Source: an uncultured Lachnospiraceae bacterium (GTDB taxonomy: Bacteria; Bacillota; Clostridia; Lachnospirales; Lachnospiraceae). Taken from it: a stretch of 9,621 nucleotides of DNA. Shown here one piece after another: positions 1 through 6,378 of this stretch. Where the stretch lies: contig CACZQX010000140.1 in the NCBI GenBank assembly GCA_902783445.1, positions 1 to 9,621 on the forward strand, written 5' to 3'. The first letter of the stretch is position 1. Each line of letters starts with the position of its first letter. The translations under genes and the position numbers were made by a program. The notes beneath the pieces are model-generated. The model did no database searches. It was not told the DNA's origin and saw nothing but the letters and a program-made list of their open reading frames with translations.

Positions 1-122
1 CAAATTAAAAACCTTCAAATACCAACCTATAAAATGTCTATGTTTAGATTATAATTGGCATCTATAGGCAAATGCAAGCAATTTATAATATGTCAAATTT
101 TGTATATAAAATCATATTTTTC
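1..122. other. AT-rich leader, no gene seen
   Basis: This stretch is very AT-rich with scattered TATAAT-like hexamers. I see no convincing reading frame, ribosome binding site or strong hairpin. It lies just upstream of the promoter of the decayed surface-protein copy and is probably plain intergenic DNA, or the tail of an intergenic region that continues to the left. Confidence 0.4.
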
Positions 123-152
123 TTGAATTCCATCACTCCCCCATTTTATAAT
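123..152 (+). promoter_or_regulatory. sigma-A-type promoter of the decayed surface-protein copy
   Basis: A TTGAAT -35 element at 123-128 and a perfect TATAAT -10 element at 147-152 are separated by 18 bases. The block, including the C-rich spacer, closely resembles the promoter at 324-353, so the duplication that made the remnant gene also carried its promoter. It may still fire, but it would drive only a 20-codon frame. Confidence 0.6.
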
Positions 153-198
153 TATTACAGTAGTTTTTATGTTTCATGAATTTAAACGGAGGAGGAAA

Positions 199-314
199 AT
201 GAAAAGGAAAATCACGTCATTTATCATTATGCTTGCGGTTCTTGTATGGGACTTTTCGTAACGCTCACAGCTTGCGGCCTTGGAATGGCGGTTGTAGCGG
301 TTGCAAGAAAAGCT
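199..314 (+). pseudogene. Collapsed remnant of a PQTGD-type surface-protein gene (signal peptide joined to C-terminal anchor)
   Basis: A strong GGAGGAGG ribosome binding site (188-195) precedes an ATG at 199. The first 47 bases differ from the start of the 427-2232 gene at only three positions and share an identical run of about 30 bases. They encode a signal-peptide start, MKRKITSFIIMLAVLV. After about position 245 the sequence jumps to the other end of the gene: bases 249-314, read in a different frame, give GLFVTLTACGLGMAVVAVAR followed by Lys-Ala. About 15 of these 22 residues match the membrane anchor encoded at 2146-2211. The whole mature region is therefore missing, and the junction shifts the frame, so translation from 199 stops at 261 after 20 codons. 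This is best read as a tandem paralogue that lost about 1.7 kb by internal deletion. A working short membrane peptide is unlikely because the anchor is out of frame. Confidence 0.88.
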
Positions 315-323
315 ATTTTTTTC

Positions 324-353
324 TTGAAATCCCCTCCCCAAACATTTTATAAT
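324..353 (+). promoter_or_regulatory. sigma-A-type promoter of the 601-residue surface protein
   Basis: TTGAAA (324-329) and TATAAT (348-353) are separated by 18 bases, with the start of transcription expected near 360. The hexamers, spacing and C-rich spacer repeat the layout at 123-152. The predicted 5' UTR is only about 65 bases. It contains no cobalamin riboswitch motifs and no obvious terminator hairpin, so expression looks constitutive or controlled by a factor not visible here. Confidence 0.7.
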
Positions 354-426
354 AATTATGGTGGTTTATTTAATCAAGCAGATTGACTGCCTATTTCAAT
401 TCAAATCTACAATGAGGGGGTATTAA

Positions 427-2232
427 ATGAAAAAGAAAATTATGTCATTTATCATTATGCTTGCGGTTCTTGTTTCCATGCTTTCCACCACGGTATTTGC
501 CGATACGGAAAGCTCGAAAACACAGCTGGAAACCATCAAATCTCAAATGCAGCAAACAGCTGATTATCTTGCAGATTATTATGCAGACCAGATAAAGAAC
601 AATGTCTACGACAGCTCTGATATTGTAGACAACTTATCCGCTTGTATGTTCTATATCAATAAAAGCGGCATAGAATCGGAAAATTTATCTTTTATAAATA
701 ATGAATATCTCAGTGCAATCAAGAGCATGCTTAAAGAGCAGGGAAAATTAGTAGATGGAGACGGCGATGAAACTCCGGTCTTATATTTATATGTAATACT
801 GGACATTTTATCAATGGGAGCAGATCCTACAAATATCAACGTTGACGGCACAAAATATGACATAGTATTAATTCTTAACAATCTTATTAAAGACACTCCG
901 TATTTGGATGAGTTTAATCTAATGAATGCCGGAATATATTTGTCTGTTTTCCGCTATTATAAGGACAACTATGATAACATGGCGAATGAATTGGATAGTA
1001 TTATTGAGCAACTTTTGTCTAATTACATTAAAAACGGACTGGAAGTACAGACTCCGGTTTATGAAAGCCAACTATCATCCATGGGAATCGATAAAATACT
1101 CAGTTCTCCCGAAGAATATATTACTTTTCTAAATTATGTAGTATTAACGGGTGAAGACGAAGAAGCATATGATGCTATTGTGGCAAAGCTAAACAATTCC
1201 GACCTTCCGAATGCAGGAAAATTCTTTCACGATGAGAATGGAATTCTTGGCTTAAACGAAACAATTAAAGACTGTTTTTGTATTGGGATGGCATTTGGCC
1301 CATCCATTGAATATATTTACAGTACATCTATTGATATTGGTATGGTTTGGTCATTATCGGATTCGTTGAATGATAGCAAAGCATATAAAACATCCGAATA
1401 CGACAATCCACAGACTATCGTTACCGTAAAGGAAGCTGCAGATTCTGTAATGGCCACACTTCATAATTCAATCAATGATCAAGGAACATATGTTGATGAT
1501 GTATTAATCATGTACAGGTCTCATTTAGCCACAACATCATTGGCTCTTAGAGCAACAAGCGTATTAAACAGACTTGGCGATGCCGATATGCTTTATGCGG
1601 GAATCAACTTATTCAGAACCGATGATGGTTCATACAAAGCTGAAATTGAAGATAGTACAGGAAACCCTGATTCCAGCGAAATAGCATTTACCGGCCTTAT
1701 TCCTTATTATTACGCAAAAAGCGGTTTGGGAGATCTCTTTGATTTATCAATCACAGATACGACCGTAGATCCCGACAGACAGCTTGAAATGAAGGAAGTC
1801 ACAACTCATGACTGGATTGCGGGAAGCGACTGTGGATTTACCGTTAGCTCACCTGCAAACTTTGCAAGTTTCTGGGATGTTACGGTTGACGGTAAAAGCG
1901 CAATAGCCGGTCCTGCCCAAGTTGGTGCGGACGGTGCATCAACTTATGCCGCAGTGGGTGGCGGTTCAATACGAGTTGAAAGCGGTTCAACTATTGTAAC
2001 CTTAAGCCCTGAATATTTGGCAACTTTGGCAGCGGGTGAACACACCATAAGGATTCAATCGGCAAACGGCTATGCGGAAACCACATTGAACATAGTTGCG
2101 AATGACCCGGTTGTAACACCTCAAACCGGTGATGGTTCAAACCTTGGACTTTTTGTGACACTTACGGTTTGCACCCTTGGAATGACAGCTGTTGCGGTTA
2201 CAAAAAAAGTAAAATCCGGTAAACAATTATAA
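427..2232 (+). CDS. Wall-anchored surface protein, alpha/alpha-barrel (transcobalamin-like) paralogue with PQTGD sorting signal
   Basis: The 601-residue product is predicted to be exported and joined to the cell wall by a sortase. Residues 1-25 form a signal peptide ending VFA. PQTGD at 565-569, a hydrophobic segment and a Lys-rich tail make the sorting signal. Residues about 30-440 look all-helical and align with the 565-residue protein on the opposite strand: both have an 'LxxMGxDPTN' stretch, a 'LYAGxxxxxxxDG' repeat, a 'GLIxYY' segment and a 'DLFDL/SMFDL' end. Residues about 455-557 resemble a bacterial Ig-like beta domain ending 'GEHTIRIQSANGYAETT'. Start choice: GAGGGGG (414-420) lies six bases before the ATG. 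The Gly-Trp and Gly-Gly-Phe signatures kept in the other paralogue are replaced here, so binding may differ or be lost. A corrinoid-binding role is inferred from the paralogue only; the gene has no visible riboswitch. It ends at a shared terminator. Confidence 0.85.
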   Translation: MKKKIMSFIIMLAVLVSMLSTTVFADTESSKTQLETIKSQMQQTADYLADYYADQIKNNVYDSSDIVDNLSACMFYINKSGIESENLSFINNEYLSAIKSMLKEQGKLVDGDGDETPVLYLYVILDILSMGADPTNINVDGTKYDIVLILNNLIKDTPYLDEFNLMNAGIYLSVFRYYKDNYDNMANELDSIIEQLLSNYIKNGLEVQTPVYESQLSSMGIDKILSSPEEYITFLNYVVLTGEDEEAYDAIVAKLNNSDLPNAGKFFHDENGILGLNETIKDCFCIGMAFGPSIEYIYSTSIDIGMVWSLSDSLNDSKAYKTSEYDNPQTIVTVKEAADSVMATLHNSINDQGTYVDDVLIMYRSHLATTSLALRATSVLNRLGDADMLYAGINLFRTDDGSYKAEIEDSTGNPDSSEIAFTGLIPYYYAKSGLGDLFDLSITDTTVDPDRQLEMKEVTTHDWIAGSDCGFTVSSPANFASFWDVTVDGKSAIAGPAQVGADGASTYAAVGGGSIRVESGSTIVTLSPEYLATLAAGEHTIRIQSANGYAETTLNIVANDPVVTPQTGDGSNLGLFVTLTVCTLGMTAVAVTKKVKSGKQL

Positions 2233-2246
2233 AAAATAAATATTAC

Positions 2247-2281
2247 AAAAGTCCGATAGGTTCATCTATCGGACTTTTTTT
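2247..2281. terminator. Bidirectional intrinsic terminator between convergent genes
   Basis: A perfect 9-bp stem, GTCCGATAG (2251-2259) with CTATCGGAC (2266-2274), encloses a six-base loop. It is flanked by AAAA on the left and a run of seven T on the right. It serves the + strand surface-protein gene (stop at 2232) and, with a shorter T run, the minus-strand operon whose last stop codon is at 2286-2288. Confidence 0.9.
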
Positions 2282-2285
2282 GTGA

Positions 2286-2912
2286 TTATGCCATAATTCC
2301 ATACTTTTCTTTCAGTCTCATAAGCATTTTGCTTAGCGGATAATAAAGCAGCATAAAGAACATTATATTGGCAATGGAATGTGGAATGGCATATATCCAT
2401 CCTGCCACAAACACACCAAACACACCGTAAGACGGCATATTTCCAACCAGAGTTGAAACAGTCCAGCAGTCCATGATTGTAGAATAAATAAAGGCACAAA
2501 TGAATGCAAAGGCCGTCATACCAAAAAAGAAGACCTTGCTTTTTTTCTTGTTTTCATCACTTACATGCCCCGAAAGTAATGCCGCCAAAATGCCGATAAT
2601 GCCCCAAGCCAGCATCTGCCAAGGGGTCCATGGACCATGTCCCATATAAAGATTTGAAATAAGAGCACAAAGAGCACCCGTTATAAATCCCGCTCTTTTG
2701 CCAAAGCATATTCCCATAATTATTACAGTGGCTGTTACAGGCTGAAAACCCGGAACTACCGAAAAAATAATCCTGCCTAAAGACGCAATCACGCAAATAA
2801 TAACAACAGGCACAATATTGCGCGCCGTCGGTTTTGATTTTTCATATACAAACAGCATTACAAACAATATTGCAATTGCCGTTAAAACTATTACCAGCGT
2901 CATGGTTGACAT
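2286..2912 (-). CDS. ECF transporter S-component, predicted cobalamin-specific
   Basis: This 208-residue protein has five to six hydrophobic helices and a basic C-terminus, the size and layout of an ECF substrate-binding (S) subunit. The central stretch 'GRIIFSVVPGFQPVTA', 'GxxxGxxxGALCALISN' and 'GPWTPWQM' resembles vitamin S-components of the CbrT-like group. The S-component would hold the vitamin in the membrane and tip over to deliver it when it docks on EcfT and the ATPases. It is the last gene of the operon, 73 bases after the ATPase gene, with a GGAG site (2920-2923) seven bases before its ATG. Specificity for B12 is inferred from the leader riboswitch and the DUF4430 lipoprotein upstream, not from identified ligand residues. 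By sequence alone another vitamin or precursor is possible. Confidence 0.85.
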   Translation of the reverse strand: MSTMTLVIVLTAIAILFVMLFVYEKSKPTARNIVPVVIICVIASLGRIIFSVVPGFQPVTATVIIMGICFGKRAGFITGALCALISNLYMGHGPWTPWQMLAWGIIGILAALLSGHVSDENKKKSKVFFFGMTAFAFICAFIYSTIMDCWTVSTLVGNMPSYGVFGVFVAGWIYAIPHSIANIMFFMLLYYPLSKMLMRLKEKYGIMA

Positions 2913-2985
2913 AATATTTCTCCGTCTTTTGATCTATACTTTTTTTAATTTGTATCTATGTTTCTTAAAAAATGCTTTAAACCGT

Positions 2986-4617
2986 CTATTTCAACTGATC
3001 GATGTTTATTATTCCGTCCATTACACCGCTGCAAACTCTGTTTGCCGTGGTTGTATAAAAATGATTTGTTGTAAAAAAGCTCAAAGGATCTGCATGCGAT
3101 ATGATGGTTCCGTCAAAAAACATGATACAGGAGCTTGCGTATTTCGCGCTGAAATCCAAGTCATGACTTACCATTATAATGCTTGTTCCCTGCTCTTTAA
3201 GCTCTTTTAACATCATTGCCAAATGCTCTTTTGAAAAGCTGTCCAAAGATTTTGTCGGTTCATCCAAAAGCAAAATCTCGGGACTTGTAAGCATCATCTT
3301 AAACAGAGCCAGTCTTTGCTGTTCACCGCAGCTTAAATCCAAAGGATTTCTTCCGTAAAAGTCGGGAACGTTGTGGAAAAACTCATATTTTTCAATCATA
3401 TCACCTATTTTTCTATGGTCGATATTATTTTTATCGGCTACATAAACAATGTCCTTGTGAATATCGTCTTTTACAAAAACAAGCATTTGATTTTGCGGAA
3501 GATATGCGCATTTTTTGCTCTTAAGTTTTCCGCTGTAGCATTTGTTGATGCCTGCAAGCGCCTTTAAAAGTGTGGTTTTTCCGCAGCCGTTATCGCCGTG
3601 AATGGAGACAAATTCGCCTTTTTTGACTGTCAAATTAACATCTTTTAATATATCATCTTCATTTTTTGCGTATCTGAAATAAAGACCTTTGGCGCTTAAA
3701 ACCACATCACCGGATACCAAAGGCGGCTTAAAGGATATCGGTTTAAAATCCTCTGATTTTTCTTCTTTATATGACTTAATAAACCCCCTCAGATAATCCC
3801 TTGCATCCCTTACGGTTAAAGGTGCTTGTGTATATTCACGGTTTAGCCTATTTTCAAGCATATCGTAAATAAGTACGGAAGTCGGCAAAGCCTTAACCAT
3901 CTTCTTATTGTTTTTGATTAAATAGCTTGCCACTTTTTCCGGGCTGTCGCATATTTCCAAACATCCATCCTCCATATAGCAGACCTTGTCCGCAATACCG
4001 TAAAGAGACTCCAGATTGTGCTCAACAATAACAATTGTCAGACCCAATTCCTTGTTCAGCTTGTTTACAATTGAAAAAAATTCGCTGCATGAAACCGGAT
4101 CAAGCATGGATGTTGGTTCGTCAAGCAGGAGCACGTCCGGCTGCATAGCCATAACCGACGCAAGATTCAGAATTTGTTTCCAACCGCCCGACAGTGTGTT
4201 AACGTCTTTATACAAGTCCTTAACAAGGCCGAAATATCCGGCCATTTCAGCAATCCTTCTTCTGATCTCTTCGCTTGGAATCCCGAGATTTTCCAATCCG
4301 AAAGCCATTTCGGTTATCGGATTGTCACAAACTATCTGATTATCCGGATTTTGAAATACATAACCCAGACGGCTGACAAGTTCTTTTGCCGGAACATCCT
4401 CTATGGCTTTTCCCTTAAATTCCAGTCTGCCGCTTAGCTTTCCCTGCCCGTTCAAGAGCCGCTTGAACAGTTTAAGAAGGGTTGTTTTGCCGCATCCCGA
4501 AGGACCGCAAATAAGAACAAGCTCTCCCTCATTTATTTCAAGATTTATGTTGGTTAGTGTATCTTTCTTTGAAAGCGTATATTTAAATGTCAAATCTTTC
4601 GTTTCAATAATCGCCAT
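2986..4617 (-). CDS. ECF transporter ATPase, two fused ABC domains (EcfA-EcfA')
   Basis: This 543-residue cytoplasmic protein carries two complete ABC ATPase domains that power the ECF transporter. Domain 1 shows Walker A GPSGCGKT (38-45), Q-loop Gln89, signature LSGGWKQ (142-148), Walker B LLLDE (163-167) and switch His200. Domain 2 shows Walker A GDNGCGKT (341-348), Gln375, signature LSCGEQQ (428-434), Walker B with Glu453 and His485. Both domains keep the catalytic Glu and His, so both could hydrolyse ATP, but both signature motifs depart from LSGGQ. A linker of about 80 residues joins them. The start is set by a strong GGAGG (4625-4629) seven bases upstream. The first 28 bases overlap the end of ecfT, which implies translational coupling. 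The fused form is typical of dedicated ECF modules such as YkoD-type proteins, where S, A and T genes travel together. Confidence 0.94.
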   Translation of the reverse strand: MAIIETKDLTFKYTLSKKDTLTNINLEINEGELVLICGPSGCGKTTLLKLFKRLLNGQGKLSGRLEFKGKAIEDVPAKELVSRLGYVFQNPDNQIVCDNPITEMAFGLENLGIPSEEIRRRIAEMAGYFGLVKDLYKDVNTLSGGWKQILNLASVMAMQPDVLLLDEPTSMLDPVSCSEFFSIVNKLNKELGLTIVIVEHNLESLYGIADKVCYMEDGCLEICDSPEKVASYLIKNNKKMVKALPTSVLIYDMLENRLNREYTQAPLTVRDARDYLRGFIKSYKEEKSEDFKPISFKPPLVSGDVVLSAKGLYFRYAKNEDDILKDVNLTVKKGEFVSIHGDNGCGKTTLLKALAGINKCYSGKLKSKKCAYLPQNQMLVFVKDDIHKDIVYVADKNNIDHRKIGDMIEKYEFFHNVPDFYGRNPLDLSCGEQQRLALFKMMLTSPEILLLDEPTKSLDSFSKEHLAMMLKELKEQGTSIIMVSHDLDFSAKYASSCIMFFDGTIISHADPLSFFTTNHFYTTTANRVCSGVMDGIINIDQLK

Positions 4618-5486
4618 CTGATTTCCTCCAAAATGTTAGCAAGCATAGGTATAGCTGCCAAAAAAGCGTAAACTACCATAGCAAAAAAGCTCTGATTTGA
4701 TTTTATAAAAGGCGTCATAATCGGATATATGTCATAATCCATAACTCCCATAAAAAGAGGAATTATCAGTAATATATCCAGTCCAAAAACCGCAATAATG
4801 CAGATGAAATCTCTCATTCTGTAGTGATATGTATGAAAATGCGTCTTTCCTCTAAGGTAGTATCCCCTTGCATTCATGGAATCGGATGTGTCGATTCCCT
4901 CCTCCATGGAAAGAGACATAAGCCCCAAAAGCACCGTTGAGCCCGTGGAAAGCTTGGTTTTTAACCTTCCTTTTGTTGAATCCAGTCCAAGTGTACTCTG
5001 GACAGCCAAAATTTCTTTTAGGCGGCGTCTTAGGTGCGGTACATATCGCAAAACCATCGATATCATGAGAGATATAGCAGGCAAGGCACGACCTAAAAGA
5101 AATCTTAATTTGTGAGCATTTAAACAAATGCCAAAGGCAGTAAAAAATTGAACGAGTGAAACTATCAAAACGGCAGAAAAGAAACCGAACAAAACCGCTT
5201 CCAGACTTATCGGTTCATCATTTAAATAAAACAAAACCGTCTGACCTATATGGTTGAATATGGGGTTAAGTACACTTATTATGATAAGTAAAGGAATGAT
5301 ATACAAAAGAGACCTTCCGATGGATGCCACACCTTTCAGAAGGATTACATATACAAATATTATTATGGTTGCAACAACCCGATGAGCCGGGTTGTTAATT
5401 GCAATCATAAAAAAGAAAAATGATATAAAATATATTGCCTGACATACAGGATGATAATTTCCGAAGAAATTGGTATAGTTTTTCAT
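4590..5486 (-). CDS. ecfT: ECF transporter transmembrane coupling protein (EcfT)
   Basis: This 298-residue integral membrane protein is expected to link the S-component to the two ATPase domains. Several hydrophobic helices lie at about 15-50, 60-80 and 95-120, and two more near 228-250 and 268-285. Between them sits the cytoplasmic coupling region: a basic helix 'RYVPHLRRRLKEILAVQ' (147-163) and an Ala-Arg-Gly motif at 206-208 ('NARGYYLRG'). The Ala-Arg-Gly element is the hallmark by which EcfT grips the ATPase grooves. The gene starts 61 bases after the DUF4430 lipoprotein gene, behind an AAAGG site, and overlaps the ATPase gene by 28 bases. The intergenic gap has a weak AU-only hairpin (5526-5543) followed on the minus strand by six T, which looks too weak to be a strong terminator. 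Confidence 0.9.
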   Translation of the reverse strand: MKNYTNFFGNYHPVCQAIYFISFFFFMIAINNPAHRVVATIIIFVYVILLKGVASIGRSLLYIIPLLIIISVLNPIFNHIGQTVLFYLNDEPISLEAVLFGFFSAVLIVSLVQFFTAFGICLNAHKLRFLLGRALPAISLMISMVLRYVPHLRRRLKEILAVQSTLGLDSTKGRLKTKLSTGSTVLLGLMSLSMEEGIDTSDSMNARGYYLRGKTHFHTYHYRMRDFICIIAVFGLDILLIIPLFMGVMDYDIYPIMTPFIKSNQSFFAMVVYAFLAAIPMLANILEEIRWRLLKRKI

Positions 5487-5547
5487 AATAACCTTTTTTA
5501 TTATAATATGGTTTGAGTAAAAAAGTTATAACACGGATTATAATTTA

Positions 5548-6240
5548 TCAGTAATCCAATGTTTCCGTCGCACTGTTTACATAATACCAGGTTACAACAT
5601 CGCCGTTATGTACTTTTGCCGATGATGTACCAACGCTTGAATCCACACCGTTTACTTGAAATTTCCAGCCGGACTGAGCTCCGGATTCGTAAATACCGTT
5701 AATAGCCGAAATGTATTTACCGTAGGCTGTTGTTCTGTAGTCTATTGTAAGAACACCGTTTGTCTGTGCCTGTTTCATCATATTAAACACACTGGTGTCA
5801 TCTTCTACGGTAACGCTTGCTCCGTTTACCAAAAATCCGGCATCTCTTGTTTTTACATTAACGGTAACCACTGCTGCCACAGGTGTGTTTGAAGGTTCTG
5901 ACGAACCGCCGCTTTGTGATGCCGCACCGGAATCATCGGATGAACCTGCGTTATCATAGCTTCCGGTATTTCCTGCATCTTGATTTCCGGCATTTTCAGC
6001 CTGAGCATTATCAGTAGACTCGCTTCCCGTTATAGTTGTAGCCTCAGTGCTATCCGAATTATCGGTATTGTTTTTTGTTATGTCTTTAACCTGCTTTTCA
6101 AGCTCTTCGGCTTCTTTTGCCACTCTTTTATCATGCTCCGCAACGCTTTCCACCTTGCAGGCCGTAAAGAAGCAGCAAACCAATGATACAAGAAGTATTA
6201 TCGCTATTTTTGATGTTATTTTCTTTAAGCTTTTTTTCAT
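5548..6240 (-). CDS. Lipoprotein with C-terminal DUF4430 (transcobalamin C-terminal-like) domain
   Basis: The 230-residue product starts with MKKSLKKITSK, a hydrophobic segment and the lipobox F-T-A-C, with Cys28 as the predicted lipidated residue. It should be tethered to the outer face of the membrane. A charged helix (about 30-52) and a low-complexity Ser/Asn/Gly/Asp linker (about 55-123) act as a flexible arm. Residues 124-230 match the DUF4430 pattern: 'SVFNMMKQA', 'YGKYISAINGI', 'SGWKFQVNG' (about 190-198) and 'NGDVVTWYYV' (212-221). This domain is related to the C-terminal beta domain of transcobalamin and intrinsic factor, so it is the likeliest cobalamin-contacting part. The frame stays open to 6348, but that start would put 36 residues before the signal peptide and inside a hairpin, so I use 6240. 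Its ribosome binding site is weak (AAGAGAA). Position between the barrel protein and ecfT suggests hand-over of ligand to the transporter. Confidence 0.87.
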   Translation of the reverse strand: MKKSLKKITSKIAIILLVSLVCCFFTACKVESVAEHDKRVAKEAEELEKQVKDITKNNTDNSDSTEATTITGSESTDNAQAENAGNQDAGNTGSYDNAGSSDDSGAASQSGGSSEPSNTPVAAVVTVNVKTRDAGFLVNGASVTVEDDTSVFNMMKQAQTNGVLTIDYRTTAYGKYISAINGIYESGAQSGWKFQVNGVDSSVGTSSAKVHNGDVVTWYYVNSATETLDY

Positions 6241-6275
6241 GATTTTTCTATTCTCTTTGCCGATTTTGCTTATTT

Positions 6276-6303
6276 TTAATACTGTAAATAACCGTAATTT
6301 CAA
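6276..6303 (-). promoter_or_regulatory. Possible weak internal promoter before the lipoprotein-ECF genes
   Basis: On the minus strand TTGAAA (6298-6303) is followed after 16 bases by TATTAA (6276-6281). It lies just after the intercistronic hairpin, so it could supply riboswitch-independent transcription of the lipoprotein and transporter. The -10 element matches the consensus at only four of six positions. Confidence 0.25.
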
Positions 6304-6308
6304 AACAT

Positions 6309-6338
6309 CACATGCCGCAGTTTTCACCACGGCATGTG
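6309..6338 (-). terminator. Intercistronic hairpin, probable partial terminator or mRNA processing/stability element
   Basis: A perfect 9-bp GC-containing stem, CACATGCCG (6309-6317) with CGGCATGTG (6330-6338), encloses a 12-base loop. On the minus strand it is followed by ATG and four T, a short U tract, so it looks leaky. A second AT-rich inverted repeat, TTTGATT (6339-6345) with AATCAAA (6354-6360), lies directly upstream in the transcript. Together they sit between the barrel-protein stop (6379) and the lipoprotein start (6240). They may let the abundant surface protein be made in excess of the transporter. Confidence 0.55.
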
Positions 6339-6378
6339 TTTGATTCATTTATAAATCAAATGATTTAAAACCTGTTTA

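Noticed and set aside
199..261. A functional 20-residue membrane peptide
   Set aside because: The sequence is explained by an internal deletion of a paralogue; the matching anchor lies in another frame directly downstream.
2818..4621. Several open frames on the + strand across the ECF genes, and similar ones at 5656-6343 and 7634-8058
   Set aside because: They are antisense to well-supported genes with clear domains, have no good ribosome binding sites and show no recognisable family features.
5526..5543. Intrinsic terminator between the lipoprotein gene and ecfT
   Set aside because: The stem is six A-T pairs only, although six T follow on the minus strand. It is too weak to claim as a terminator.
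6241..6348. Upstream ATG at 6348 as the start of the DUF4430 lipoprotein
   Set aside because: It would place 36 residues before a textbook lipoprotein signal peptide and run through the 6309-6338 hairpin. The ATG at 6240 begins MKKSLKK directly before the hydrophobic core.
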